From: Maricaulis sp965228215
GTDB taxonomy: Bacteria; Pseudomonadota; Alphaproteobacteria; Caulobacterales; Maricaulaceae
Length of the DNA: 64,000 nucleotides
Assembly (NCBI GenBank): GCA_965228215.1
Contig: OZ245800.1
Coordinates: forward strand, 1,612,001 to 1,676,000
Direction of reading: 5' to 3'
Shown: piece by piece, positions 32,317 through 42,100 of the stretch
Numbering within the stretch: the first letter of the stretch is position 1
Layout: each line of letters starts with the position of its first letter
Notes under the pieces: model-generated
Told to the model about the DNA's origin: nothing
The model's database searches: none
What the model saw: only the letters and a program-made list of their open reading frames with translations
Made by a program: the position numbers and the translations under genes

Positions 32317-35004
32317 ATGGTGATGAAGATGAAGACCAATCGACTCGCATTCTCGGCTGCGTTGCTGGCTTCCACGACGCTGGTACCGGTTGCTGCCATG
32401 GCGCAGGACACGGACCAGTCCGAGATCATTCAAGACCAGATCATCGTTCGCTATCAGTACATCCCTGACGACCGTCGCGTGACGTCGGAAGTCTCGGCGG
32501 TGCTCTCGCTCGACGATCTTGAAACCACCGGCGATAGCGACCTGGCAGCTGCCCTGGTCCGCATTACCGGCCTGTCCACCACCGGCGGAAAATTCGTGGT
32601 CGTCCGCGGCCTGAACGAACGCTATTCCAACACGCTCCTGAACGGCTCGCCCATGCCGTCCCCGGAGCCTTTCCGTCGTGCCGCTCCGCTCGACATCTTC
32701 CCGACCAATATTCTCTCGAATGTGCTGGTCCAGAAGACGTTTACTCCGCAATTCCCGGGTGAGTTCGGTGGCGGTGTCGTTGCCGTCGAGACCTCGACCC
32801 TGCCGGATGATGGTTTCATCACCCTCAAGCTCGGCGGCAGTTTCGACACGATCACGACCGGTAATCGCGGCTTGACCTATGCCGGGTCGGACACGGACTG
32901 GCTGGGTTATGATGACGGCCTGCGCGATCTGCCGGCCGAGCTGGCGGATGTGTTCTACACGACCCGCGTCGGCAACGGACTTCCCTCGGACCAGCAACAG
33001 GCTATCGGCCGCTCGCTGGTCAATTCGGAACTCTGGGTCCTGCAGAATGTCGATACGGACGCGAATGGCTCCATCGCGATCAATGCGGGCCAGCGCTTTG
33101 ATTTCGAGAATTTCTCCCTCGGTATCCTCGGTGCGGTCCAGTACGCGAATTCCTGGGAGACGCGCGAGGGTATTCGCGGCAAGGGCCGTATCGGTGCCGG
33201 CAATGTGCTCAGCTATGAGAATGGCCCGTCCAATGCGGACTTCTCCGATGTCGCGGCGCCGGCCAGTGCGCAGAACAATTTCCTGGGAACGGAGAACACG
33301 ATCGACGCTTCGGCGATGATCAATGTGGGCGTCGATTTCTACGACGACCACGAAGTCTCCTTCCTAAGCATGGTCCTGCGGTCCACCACCAAGGAGGCCC
33401 GCAGCCAGACCGAATACAATGCCGGTTCCTCGGGCACATTCCGTACGGACAGCACGGAATGGTTCGAGCGCCAGGTGATCTTCAACCAGCTGCGCGGCGA
33501 GCACATTTTCCCGGGCCTGGGCGATCTGGCGATGGAATGGCGTATCTCCGAGGCGACCGCCACGCGGGATGCTCCCTACCAGCGCGCCGTCGACTACGAG
33601 ATCACCACCACCGGTGCCGAATACGGCGGCGATCTGGACAACAACATCACCAATTTCTCGGAGATCGAGGACAATACATCCGATCGCGGTGCCGATTTCG
33701 AACTGCCGGTGACTTTGGGCGATTTCGACATCGAACTGACGGGCGGCTACGCCTACACATTGCGTGAGCGTGATGCCTGGTCCCGCCGCTTCTCCTTCGA
33801 ACAGGGCTCGATCGGACTGCCCGCCGATTTGCTGGACAGCCGGATCGACTACATCTTCTCGGGCCAGAACATCACGGACTCGCGTCTGCGTCTGGTGGAG
33901 ACGGGCGGCCTGACCCTGCCGGAGGCCTATCGCGGTGAGCTCCAGGTGGAAGCAGCCTATCTCGGTGCCGATATCCAGCTGAACGATTTCGTCCGTGCCG
34001 CCATCGGCGGCCGGTATGAAAGCGGGCAGCAGCGTGTCGACACGTTTGCCTTCCCGGCCAATCCCGCCGATACGGGCGCCATCGAGACGCAGATCAAGGA
34101 AGACTATTTCCTGCCTGCCCTCACGCTGACCTGGACCTTCGCGGACAATCTTCAGCTCCGGACCGGCTATTCCCAGTCGATCGCGCGGCCGCAATTCCGC
34201 GAACTGGCCTTCTCGGAATTCTTCAATTCCGACACCGACCAGCGCTTCCAGGGTAATCCCTTCCTGGTCAATTCGGACATCGAGAGTTGGGATGCGCGGC
34301 TGGAATACTATTTCGGCCGTGAGCAATTCATCACGGTGGGCGCGTTCTACAAGGAGATCGAGAATCCGATCGAGGAATTCATCATCCCGATCGGCGACGG
34401 TCTGAACACGTCCTTCATCAATGCGCCGAATGCGACTCTCACGGGTGCCGAATTCGAGTTCGAGAAGATATTCGATTTCAGCGACCGCTGGGACAGCCCG
34501 TTCTTCGATGACCGGGAATGGTTCATCAAGACGAACTACACCTACATCCAGTCGGAAGTTTCGGCCTCCGGCAATGTGACGGTGGCCCAGGGTGCCTTCG
34601 GTCAGCCGCAGGCGCTGGTCCTCAACGCAACCGGTTTCATCGAAGATGGACGCGCCCTGCAGGGACAGTCCGAGCATCTCTTCAATGTCCAGCTCGGCTT
34701 TGAAACCAATGACGGTCGGGCGCGCGGTGCTTTGCTCTACAATTACACCGGAGAGCGGACCCGGGCCGTAGCCAATTTGTCGGACAATCTGCCGTCGATC
34801 GTCGAACAGGTTCCAGCCTCGCTCGACTGGGTATACAGCCGCACGCTGGAGATTCACGGCAATGACTGGGACGTCGGTTTCTCTGTCCGTAATATTCTCG
34901 GCGACGGTTATGAAGCCACCCAGACGGCGGGCGATGTGGAGCTGGCGGTCGACACGTATGATGTCGGCACGAGCTTCAGCATTTCGGTCAGCCGCACCTG
35001 GTGA
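32317..35004 (+). CDS. TonB-dependent outer-membrane receptor linked to the T2SS lipoprotein
   Basis: An 895-residue outer-membrane protein with a signal peptide cleaved after AAMA (about residue 29). The plug domain carries VVVRGLNERYSNTLLNG, RAAPLDIFPTNIL and FPGEFGGGVVAVET. The long barrel ends in SVSRTW with a terminal aromatic residue. The plug is of the FeoC-unrelated, large-ligand type often found next to secreted lipoproteins; the ligand is unknown. It is 62 bases after the lipoprotein gene, and a terminator separates it from gspC. Start choice among ATG 32317, 32323 and 32329 is not decided by a ribosome site. Confidence 0.88.
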   Translation: MVMKMKTNRLAFSAALLASTTLVPVAAMAQDTDQSEIIQDQIIVRYQYIPDDRRVTSEVSAVLSLDDLETTGDSDLAAALVRITGLSTTGGKFVVVRGLNERYSNTLLNGSPMPSPEPFRRAAPLDIFPTNILSNVLVQKTFTPQFPGEFGGGVVAVETSTLPDDGFITLKLGGSFDTITTGNRGLTYAGSDTDWLGYDDGLRDLPAELADVFYTTRVGNGLPSDQQQAIGRSLVNSELWVLQNVDTDANGSIAINAGQRFDFENFSLGILGAVQYANSWETREGIRGKGRIGAGNVLSYENGPSNADFSDVAAPASAQNNFLGTENTIDASAMINVGVDFYDDHEVSFLSMVLRSTTKEARSQTEYNAGSSGTFRTDSTEWFERQVIFNQLRGEHIFPGLGDLAMEWRISEATATRDAPYQRAVDYEITTTGAEYGGDLDNNITNFSEIEDNTSDRGADFELPVTLGDFDIELTGGYAYTLRERDAWSRRFSFEQGSIGLPADLLDSRIDYIFSGQNITDSRLRLVETGGLTLPEAYRGELQVEAAYLGADIQLNDFVRAAIGGRYESGQQRVDTFAFPANPADTGAIETQIKEDYFLPALTLTWTFADNLQLRTGYSQSIARPQFRELAFSEFFNSDTDQRFQGNPFLVNSDIESWDARLEYYFGREQFITVGAFYKEIENPIEEFIIPIGDGLNTSFINAPNATLTGAEFEFEKIFDFSDRWDSPFFDDREWFIKTNYTYIQSEVSASGNVTVAQGAFGQPQALVLNATGFIEDGRALQGQSEHLFNVQLGFETNDGRARGALLYNYTGERTRAVANLSDNLPSIVEQVPASLDWVYSRTLEIHGNDWDVGFSVRNILGDGYEATQTAGDVELAVDTYDVGTSFSISVSRTW

Positions 35005-35016
35005 TCAGGAACAGGA

Positions 35017-35044
35017 AAGGCGGGTCTGCGGACCCGCCTTTTTA
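35017..35044 (+). terminator. Intrinsic terminator after the TonB receptor gene
   Basis: A 10-base perfect stem, AAGGCGGGTC / GACCCGCCTT, with a TGCG loop, running into TTTATT. Confidence 0.88.
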
Positions 35045-35070
35045 TTCTCCGCGACGGAATTAACTGCGCC

Positions 35071-35088
35071 GGTTCATTTAACTGTCGT
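35071..35088 (+). promoter_or_regulatory. Pho-box-like direct repeat upstream of gspC
   Basis: GGTTCAT-TTAA-CTGTCGT: 7+4+7 layout. The second half matches the PhoB half-site CTGTCAT in 6 of 7 positions, the first in 4 of 7. It lies after the receptor terminator and 86 bases before gspC, where the T2SS operon promoter should be. It is weaker than the phnC site. Confidence 0.4.
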
Positions 35089-35173
35089 GAAGTGCAAGTA
35101 TCGGGTAATCCCGAAATGGGGCTAAAGCCTCGATCCAACGAGGATTGTTGGCAGAAAGTACAAGCGATTGGGT

Positions 35174-36046
35174 ATGGTGGACAGCGCGACCATAGGGGCC
35201 GAACGGGCCGGGCGCGCCAGCGGAAACGCCGCGGCGCGTTTCCTGATTCCGCTGATCGAGATTTTCCTGCTCGGATTGCTGGCATTTATTCTCGCCCGCT
35301 TGATCTGGCTGATCGCCTTCGGGGCCAGCGCAGGAGATTTCCAGCTTGATACCCAGCGCAGCGCGGCCGCGGACGGCGGAGCACGTTACGAAGCCGATCT
35401 CAACCTCTTGCGCGATACCCGCCTGTTCGCCGATCGCCGTGCCGTCGAGGACGTCGCGGACGCGGTCGAGCTGGCGCCGGAAACCCAGCTCAATCTGGTG
35501 CTGCGCGGCGTGCGCCGGGGCGAGGACGCCCAGAGCGGGGCCGCCATCATCCAGACGCCGGACAACCGGCAGCAATTCTTCGCGGTCGACGCCGAGATCA
35601 TGGATGGCGTGACGCTGGAGGAAGTGCATGTCGACCATGTCATCATCCGTCGCCGCGGCATCGCGGAATCGCTCTACCTGCGCGAGGAAAGCGAACGTCG
35701 CGCCGCCGCAGCGCGATCGGCCGCCGCAACGCCTCCCGCCAGTGAAGACGCCGCAAGCGGAGTGCCCAATGCGCTGGAAGGCCTGGATCTGAGCGATGTC
35801 TTCCAGGTCCGGCCGGCCGTGATGAATGGCCGCCTGATCGGCTATCGCCTGACCGGCAGCAATGCCCCGGTGATCGAGGCGCTCGGCTTGCGGGCCGGCG
35901 ATGTCATCACCGAGATCAATGGAAATTCCCTGGCGGACTCCTCCGACCTGGCCGGCCTGCTCGAGGCGGTCGAGGAGGAGGAGACGCTGTATGTTGCCGT
36001 TTCACGCAACGGCATGTCACTCACCATTCAGATGGATCTGCCCTGA
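35174..36046 (+). CDS. gspC: Type II secretion system protein GspC
   Basis: The inner-membrane protein that links the T2SS platform to the secretin. The 290 residues have a cytoplasmic N-terminus, one transmembrane segment (~22-47, PLIEIFLLGLLAFILARL), a homology region (LNLVLRGV) and a C-terminal PDZ domain (~200-290, LGLRAGDVITEINGNSL). ATG 35174 is preferred to the TTG 6 bases earlier. It overlaps gspD by one base (TGATG). It opens the gsp operon. Confidence 0.9.
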   Translation: MVDSATIGAERAGRASGNAAARFLIPLIEIFLLGLLAFILARLIWLIAFGASAGDFQLDTQRSAAADGGARYEADLNLLRDTRLFADRRAVEDVADAVELAPETQLNLVLRGVRRGEDAQSGAAIIQTPDNRQQFFAVDAEIMDGVTLEEVHVDHVIIRRRGIAESLYLREESERRAAAARSAAATPPASEDAASGVPNALEGLDLSDVFQVRPAVMNGRLIGYRLTGSNAPVIEALGLRAGDVITEINGNSLADSSDLAGLLEAVEEEETLYVAVSRNGMSLTIQMDLP

Positions 36047-37986
36047 TGTTCGAGTTTTCGAAACGCCTCGCAGGCGGGCTGCTGGCCCTGTCCCTCCTGA
36101 TCGCCGTGCCTCCGGCCCGGGCTCAGGAACATGTGGTCAATTTCAACCAGGCAGAAATCCAGGCCGTCATCGACGATGTGTCCTCGGTGACGGGCTATAC
36201 ATTCATCGTCGATCCGACGGTGCGGGGCCGTGTCACGATCACCTCGCAGACCCCGGTCACGCCGGACCAGTATTTCCAGATCTTCCTGTCGACCATGCGC
36301 GTGCACGGATACACGGTGGTTCCCACCGCGACCGGGGCCTACCAGATCGTCCCGGAACAGGCCGCTTCGCGCTCGACCTCGCCGGTGAATGCCGATCTGC
36401 GCGGTGACCAGTATGTCACCTCGGTCGTGCGCCTGAACCATGTCGGTTCGCGTGATGCGCTGACCGTGCTGCGCCCGATCGTGACGACACAGGGCTCGAT
36501 CAATGCGGCCGAGGGCGGCGACGTCCTGGTGATCGTCGATCTCGCGGAAAACATGCGCCGTATCCAGCAGGTCATCCGCGATCTTGATCGCGATACGTCG
36601 GTGTTCGAAATGGTCGAGCTGACCAATGTATCGGCCGCCGAGATGGCGCGCATCATCCAGACCGTCCGCCAGCGCAATACGGCCGGCGAGGATGATGCCG
36701 TGTTCAACGTCACTGTCGCCCCGATCCCGGCCTCCAATACCGTGCTCCTGCGCGGCACCGCACCGGCCGTGCGCGAAATGGCGCGCCTTGTCCGGGAAGT
36801 CGACAGCGTGTCGGAGTCCAACCAGAATTTCCGCGTCATCTATCTCAATCACGCCGACGGCGCCGACATGCTGCCGATCCTGGAACAGGTGGTCGAGACG
36901 CTGACCGACCAGGACAGTGTCGGCCGCCGGCCCTCCGTCTCGCACCATGTCGCGACCAATGCGGTGATCATCAATGCCGAACCGGATGTGCAGCGCGAGC
37001 TCGAACTGGTCATCCGCCAGCTCGATATCCGCCGGCCGCAAGTCCTGGTCGAGGGCATTATCGTGGAGATTTCCGACACTGCTGCCGAGGCGCTGGGCGT
37101 GCAGATGCTGTTGACGGGCGGTCCGGACAGCGATTCGCCGCTGGCCATGACGCGTTTCTCCAACACCAATCCCGACCTGCTTGCCCTGTCCGGCGCGGTG
37201 ACGTCTGCGGGCGACAGCACGGACACGATCAATGACACGCTGCGCACGGCTGCGCTCAATTCGCTGCTGGGCGTGGATGGTTCGGCGATCGGTTTCGGCG
37301 GCCAGAACAGCGACGGCACGCTCTTCGGCCTGATCCTGAATGCCGTTGAGAGCGATACCGACTCCAACCTCCTGTCGACGCCCTCCATCCTGGCCATGGA
37401 CAATCAGGAAGCCTCCTTCCTGTCGGGCCAGGAAATCCCGATCACGACGGGCGAAGTCCTGGGTAATGACAATTCCAATCCCTTCCGCACGATCCAGCGC
37501 GAGGAAGTGGGCGTGAAACTCATCGTTCGCCCGCAGATCTCTGCCGGCGACACGGTGCGCCTCTTCATCGAGCAGGAAGTTTCGTCGATCGCGGGCCCGG
37601 TCACGGCCAGCTCGTCCGACCTGATCACCAACAAGCGGTCGGTCCAGACCACCGTGCTGGCGGACAATGGCGAGATCATCGTGCTGGGCGGGCTGATCGA
37701 GCAGGATGACCAGGACTCCACGACCGGCGTGCCGGGTCTCAGCCGTCTGCCGGGTGTCGGGCGTCTCTTCCGCTCCGACAGCACAACGACCAAGCGTACC
37801 AATCTGATGATCTTCATCCGGCCGACGATCATTCGCGACGAGGCGGACATGCAGGCCGTGACGCAGCAGCGCTACGACTACATCTCGTCCAGCCAGCGGC
37901 TCGCCGATCCGAACGGCCAGAGCTCGCTGGAGACGATCGTCGACATGCTGATGACCACGCCGCCGGCCGCGGCAGACGACGAGTAG
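36046..37986 (+). CDS. gspD: Type II secretion system secretin GspD
   Basis: Forms the outer-membrane channel of the T2SS. The 646 residues include a signal peptide (ends PPARAQ), the N0 domain (VNFNQAEIQAVIDDVS), N1-N3 repeats (DRDTSVFEMVELTNVSAAE, RVIYLNHADGADML) and the C-terminal secretin domain (VGVKLIVRPQI, GEIIVLGGLIEQ, PGLSRLPGVGRLF). Length is normal. It is coupled to gspC by a one-base overlap. A dedicated pilotin is not obvious, although the lipoprotein gene at the operon's end is a candidate. Confidence 0.96.
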   Translation: MFEFSKRLAGGLLALSLLIAVPPARAQEHVVNFNQAEIQAVIDDVSSVTGYTFIVDPTVRGRVTITSQTPVTPDQYFQIFLSTMRVHGYTVVPTATGAYQIVPEQAASRSTSPVNADLRGDQYVTSVVRLNHVGSRDALTVLRPIVTTQGSINAAEGGDVLVIVDLAENMRRIQQVIRDLDRDTSVFEMVELTNVSAAEMARIIQTVRQRNTAGEDDAVFNVTVAPIPASNTVLLRGTAPAVREMARLVREVDSVSESNQNFRVIYLNHADGADMLPILEQVVETLTDQDSVGRRPSVSHHVATNAVIINAEPDVQRELELVIRQLDIRRPQVLVEGIIVEISDTAAEALGVQMLLTGGPDSDSPLAMTRFSNTNPDLLALSGAVTSAGDSTDTINDTLRTAALNSLLGVDGSAIGFGGQNSDGTLFGLILNAVESDTDSNLLSTPSILAMDNQEASFLSGQEIPITTGEVLGNDNSNPFRTIQREEVGVKLIVRPQISAGDTVRLFIEQEVSSIAGPVTASSSDLITNKRSVQTTVLADNGEIIVLGGLIEQDDQDSTTGVPGLSRLPGVGRLFRSDSTTTKRTNLMIFIRPTIIRDEADMQAVTQQRYDYISSSQRLADPNGQSSLETIVDMLMTTPPAAADDE

Positions 37987-37988
37987 AC

Positions 37989-39482
37989 ATGGCGGATTCA
38001 CACGATGCAGGAGAACGCCCGCACACGCCGATCGCCTATGGCTTCGCGCGTCTGAAGGGGATTGCCTTCCGGCCCGGTGACACGCCGGCTTTTCTCTTGC
38101 GTACCGGTGCCGACCCGCTGGCCCTGATCGAGGCGCATCGTGTTGTCGGCGAGTCCCATCCGGTCACCGAGCTTGATCCGGCGCGTTACGACCAGGCCCT
38201 GTCCGATATCTATGCCTATGACGGGCTCGCGGAGGACGAGCTGGACGAGACGGGTGAGGATGAGAGCCTCTCCCGCCTGATCGACGAGATCCCGGCCAGC
38301 GAGGATCTGCTGGATTCCACGACCGACGCTCCGATCATCCGGCTGATCAACGGGCTGATCGCCGAGGCCATCCGTACCTCGGCCTCGGACATCCATGTCG
38401 AACCCTATGAAGACCGTGTCGCCATGCGCTACCGCATCGACGGAGTTCTGAAGGAAACGGCCAGTGTGGCGCCGCGTCTCGCTTCGCCGCTCGTCTCGCG
38501 CATCAAGGTCATGGCCCGGCTGGACATCGCCGAGAAACGCGTGCCCCAGGACGGCCGCCTGACCCTGACGCTGGGCGGCAAGGCCGTGGATGTCCGCGTC
38601 TCCACCCTGCCGTCGCGCCATGGCGAGCGCGTTGTCATGCGCCTGCTGGACAATTCCGCCTCGCGCTTCGCGCTCGAGCAATTGGGCATGCCGCCGGAAG
38701 TCCTGGCCGATTTCGACCGCTCCCTGGCCCAGCCCAACGGCATCATCCTGGTCACCGGTCCGACGGGTGCGGGCAAGACCACCACGCTCTATGCCGGTCT
38801 CAACAAGCTCAATGAGCAGACCCGGAATATTCTCACTGTCGAGGACCCGATCGAATACGCCATCGACGGCATCGGCCAGACCCAGGTCAACGCCAAGGTC
38901 GGGATGACGTTCGCGGCCGGATTGCGGGCCATCCTGCGCCAGGACCCGGACATCGTGATGGTCGGCGAGATCCGCGATGTCGAGACGGCCCAGATCGCGG
39001 TCCAGGCATCGCTGACCGGCCATCTCGTCCTGTCGACGGTGCATACCAATTCCGCCGTGGCCGCCATTGCGCGCCTGCGGGACATGGGGGTCGAATCCTA
39101 CCTGCTGGCCTCAACCCTGTCGGCGATTGTCGCCCAGCGCCTGGTCCGCCGCCTGTGTCCGCATTGTCGCGAGGCCTATCAGCCCGATGATGCCGAACTG
39201 GACCTGCTCGGGCTCGAGAGCGGGGCAGACGTCACGCTCTACCGGCCGAAGGGTTGCGATCATTGCAAGCAACTGGGTTATGAGGGCCGGACAGGTGTCT
39301 ACGAGATCGTCGTGGTCGATGAGGGCATGCGCAGCCTGATCCATGATGATGCGCGCGAAAGCGAGATGGCGGAGCACGCCTTCGCCGAGCGCAAGACATT
39401 GTCCGAACACGGCAAGACGCTGGCCCTCGCGGGCGAGACCAGCCTGTCCGAAGTCCTGCGCGTGAGCCGCGACGAGGGCTGA
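37989..39482 (+). CDS. gspE: Type II secretion ATPase GspE
   Basis: The cytoplasmic hexameric ATPase that drives pseudopilus assembly. The 497 residues have an N1E/N2E region, a Walker A motif GPTGAGKTTT (from residue 257), Asp box, Walker B (QDPDIVMVGEIRD), a His box (LSTVHTN) and a zinc-binding pair of CxxC motifs (Cys390/393 and Cys423/426) as in GspE and PilB. It starts 2 bases after the gspD stop. Confidence 0.96.
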   Translation: MADSHDAGERPHTPIAYGFARLKGIAFRPGDTPAFLLRTGADPLALIEAHRVVGESHPVTELDPARYDQALSDIYAYDGLAEDELDETGEDESLSRLIDEIPASEDLLDSTTDAPIIRLINGLIAEAIRTSASDIHVEPYEDRVAMRYRIDGVLKETASVAPRLASPLVSRIKVMARLDIAEKRVPQDGRLTLTLGGKAVDVRVSTLPSRHGERVVMRLLDNSASRFALEQLGMPPEVLADFDRSLAQPNGIILVTGPTGAGKTTTLYAGLNKLNEQTRNILTVEDPIEYAIDGIGQTQVNAKVGMTFAAGLRAILRQDPDIVMVGEIRDVETAQIAVQASLTGHLVLSTVHTNSAVAAIARLRDMGVESYLLASTLSAIVAQRLVRRLCPHCREAYQPDDAELDLLGLESGADVTLYRPKGCDHCKQLGYEGRTGVYEIVVVDEGMRSLIHDDARESEMAEHAFAERKTLSEHGKTLALAGETSLSEVLRVSRDEG

Positions 39483-39486
39483 GACC

Positions 39487-40734
39487 ATGCCGGCCTTCGA
39501 ATACGAGGCGCTGAACGCCGCAGGCAAACGGACCCGGGGTCTGATCACCGCGGATTCCGAACTCGCCGCCCGCCGCCTCTTGCGTGGCCAGTCCCTGGCG
39601 CCGCTCAGTATCGGCCGCGCCGACGCATCGCGGCAGACGGACACGGCCGCCGACGGAAGTGCGGGTGCGTCGACCGGTATCAGCCTGGCGCGGACCGACC
39701 TGTCCTCGCGTGAACGCATGCTGGTGACCCGCCAACTCGCCAGTCTCATCGATGCCGGCATGCCGATTGCCGAGGCGCTCGGCCTGATCGGCAATCAGCT
39801 CGACAGCCATCACATGCGCCGCATCCTCCTGGCCGTCCGGTCGCGGGTGACCGAGGGCGAGCGTTTCGCCGACGCGCTGGCGGCCTTCCCGAAATCCTTC
39901 CCGCCCGTCTATTGCGCCCTGATTGCGGCCGGTGAGGGGTCGGGTTCGCTGGGTACGGTGATGGAGCGTCTGGCCGACCACCTGGAAAAGGAAGCGGCCG
40001 TGCGCAATCGCATCACGGGTGCGCTGATCTATCCAGCTCTTCTGACCGTGGTGGCAATCGGTGTCGTAGCCATGCTGATGCTGTTCGTGGTGCCGCGCAT
40101 CGCCGAGCAATTCACCGGCATGGGCGTTTCCCTGCCGGCGCTGACCCGCTTCATGATGGGCATGTCGGAATTCCTCGTGAACGCCTGGCCGGTCCTGCTG
40201 GGACTGATTGCCGTTGTGATCATCGGCGGTGGCCTGGCCCTGTCGCGCGAGCCGGTACGGCGGCAATTCGACAGCCTGGTCGCAGGCCTGCCGGTCCTGG
40301 GCGGGTTCCTGCGACGCGCCGAGGCGGCGCGTTTTGCCCGCACGATGGGCATTCTGGTGACTTCGGGAACGGTGCTGCCGGATGCCCTGCGCGCGGCCCG
40401 ACGTTCGGCAGATAATCTGGCCTTCAAGGATGCCGTCACGGCGGTGATCCGCGATGTCGAGACGGGCAAGGCTCTCTCAGATGCGATGAAGGCGAGCCGG
40501 TGGTTCCCGCCGCTGATGCTCTACATGATCGCTGCCGGAGAACGCTCCGGACGCCTGGGCGACATGTTCGGCCGGTCGGCGGACCAGCTCGACCAGGACA
40601 TTGATTCCACCATCACCATCGGTCTCAACCTGCTTGAGCCCGGTATCATTCTTGTCCTCGGCGGCGTGGTTGTGACCATCGTGCTCTCGATCCTGCTGCC
40701 GATCCTGCAACTCAACACTCTTGCCCTGGGATAG
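39487..40734 (+). CDS. gspF: Type II secretion platform protein GspF
   Basis: The polytopic inner-membrane platform protein. The 415 residues hold two homologous T2SSF domains (~105-230 and ~305-405) and three transmembrane segments (near residues 180, 235 and 385). The N-terminus MPAFEYEALNAAGK and the C-terminal LLEPGIILVLGGVV are diagnostic. It starts 4 bases after gspE. Confidence 0.95.
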   Translation: MPAFEYEALNAAGKRTRGLITADSELAARRLLRGQSLAPLSIGRADASRQTDTAADGSAGASTGISLARTDLSSRERMLVTRQLASLIDAGMPIAEALGLIGNQLDSHHMRRILLAVRSRVTEGERFADALAAFPKSFPPVYCALIAAGEGSGSLGTVMERLADHLEKEAAVRNRITGALIYPALLTVVAIGVVAMLMLFVVPRIAEQFTGMGVSLPALTRFMMGMSEFLVNAWPVLLGLIAVVIIGGGLALSREPVRRQFDSLVAGLPVLGGFLRRAEAARFARTMGILVTSGTVLPDALRAARRSADNLAFKDAVTAVIRDVETGKALSDAMKASRWFPPLMLYMIAAGERSGRLGDMFGRSADQLDQDIDSTITIGLNLLEPGIILVLGGVVVTIVLSILLPILQLNTLALG

Positions 40735-40743
40735 GAGGCGCGC

Positions 40744-41223
40744 ATGACCGACGCTTTGACCCCCGAACACCAATCCGAAGACGCCGCGGACGGCCGTGGC
40801 GACGGCCGCGACAAGGAGGCCGGATTCTCCCTCATGGAGATCATGATCTCCGTCGTAATCCTGGCCCTGCTCACCACGCTGGTGGTGATCAATGTCGCGC
40901 CGCTGGGAGACCAGGCCGCGGTGACGAAAGCCCGCGCCGATATTTCCTCGATCGAGCAGGCGCTGGACGCCTACCGGCTGGACATGCGCCGCTATCCCTC
41001 GCTGGAGGAAGGCCTCGACGCGCTGGTGAGCGAGCCGCGCGATGCCGAGGGCAATTACCGCGAGGGCGGCTATATCCGCCGCCTGCCGGACGATCCCTGG
41101 GGCAATCCCTATCAATATGTCTATCCGGGCGAGAACGGGATCGTGGACATTTTCTCTCTCGGGCGCGACGGCCGTGAAGGCGGCGAGGGCCCCGACGCCG
41201 ATATCGGCAACTGGCAGGGCTGA
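40744..41223 (+). CDS. gspG: Major pseudopilin GspG
   Basis: The main subunit of the T2SS pseudopilus, 159 residues before processing. The prepilin motif is EAG|FSLMEIM with Glu at +5, followed by a hydrophobic helix and the calcium-loop region near the C-terminus (DPWGNPYQYVYPGENG, DIFSLGRDG). The leader is 27 residues, much longer than the usual 5-10, and rich in Asp/Glu/Gly. ATG 40744 has GGAGG upstream, so the long leader seems real; a shorter in-frame start is not obvious. Confidence 0.94.
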   Translation: MTDALTPEHQSEDAADGRGDGRDKEAGFSLMEIMISVVILALLTTLVVINVAPLGDQAAVTKARADISSIEQALDAYRLDMRRYPSLEEGLDALVSEPRDAEGNYREGGYIRRLPDDPWGNPYQYVYPGENGIVDIFSLGRDGREGGEGPDADIGNWQG

Positions 41224-41726
41224 TGTCGCAAGATCGACTGCCTCCCGACGCCGGCCTGTCGCTGGTGGAGATCCTGGTTGCGATCTCCATTCTGGCCCTG
41301 ATGGCCGCGACCGTGACGCTGAGCATGGCGCCCGGCAGCGATCCCCTGCGCGACGAGGCGGACCGGCTGGCGCTGAGTTTCCGGCATGCGAGCCAGGAAG
41401 CCATGGTGACCGGTCAGCCGGTCGGGTTTGCGCTGGACGGTGATGGCGGCGGATATCAATTCACCAGCTATGTCGATGGCCGCTGGTGGGCGATCAATGA
41501 CCACCCCACACTGGGCCGGCACGACTTGACCGACCGGGTCGAGGCGCGCCTGGAGGGCGGATGGCCCGTGGCGCAGGACGCTGATGATGTCCTTCTCCTG
41601 CCGGATGTGTGGTTCGATCCGGCTGCCATGACCGACCCGTTCAGCCTGCGCCTGGTGCATGAAGGCGATGCGGTCACGCTGGACTGGACGCTGACCGGAC
41701 GTGTGCGCATCGCGGAGGCCGGCTGA
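41223..41726 (+). CDS. gspH: Minor pseudopilin GspH
   Basis: A 167-residue minor pseudopilin with the processing site DAG|LSLVEIL (11-residue leader, Glu +5), a hydrophobic helix and the GspH domain (EADRLALSFRHASQEAMVTGQ). It overlaps gspG by one base (TGATG). Confidence 0.92.
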   Translation: MSQDRLPPDAGLSLVEILVAISILALMAATVTLSMAPGSDPLRDEADRLALSFRHASQEAMVTGQPVGFALDGDGGGYQFTSYVDGRWWAINDHPTLGRHDLTDRVEARLEGGWPVAQDADDVLLLPDVWFDPAAMTDPFSLRLVHEGDAVTLDWTLTGRVRIAEAG

Positions 41727-41728
41727 TC

Positions 41729-42100
41729 ATGAGCGGTCCGGCGCGCGATAACGGGTTTTCCCTGATCGAGGTGATGGTGGCGGTTTTCGTGCTCGCGCTC
41801 AGCGGCATCGCCATCGTGCAGCTGATGCAGACCTCCACCCGCAATACCGCAGCGGTCCAGGAACGCTCGATCGCGATGCTCGCCGCCGAGAATGTCCTCA
41901 ACACCGAACTCATCCGACCAGGCCGTCTGCAAGACCGGCAAGGCGGGTATGACATTGCCGGACGCCGATATGACTGGCGCCTGGACGTAGAGGGCACCAC
42001 CGATGCCGGGCTCTTGCGCGTCGTGCTGGAAGTCCGCGCCGAGGATGATGACCGCGTGCTTTCGCGTCTCGAGACCTTCCGTCGCCGGGAGGGTCTGTGA
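41729..42100 (+). CDS. gspI: Minor pseudopilin GspI
   Basis: A 123-residue tip pseudopilin: DNG|FSLIEVM processing site, then the GspI pattern AMLAAENVLNTEL and RYDWRLDVEGT. It starts 2 bases after gspH and overlaps gspJ by one base. Confidence 0.92.
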   Translation: MSGPARDNGFSLIEVMVAVFVLALSGIAIVQLMQTSTRNTAAVQERSIAMLAAENVLNTELIRPGRLQDRQGGYDIAGRRYDWRLDVEGTTDAGLLRVVLEVRAEDDDRVLSRLETFRRREGL

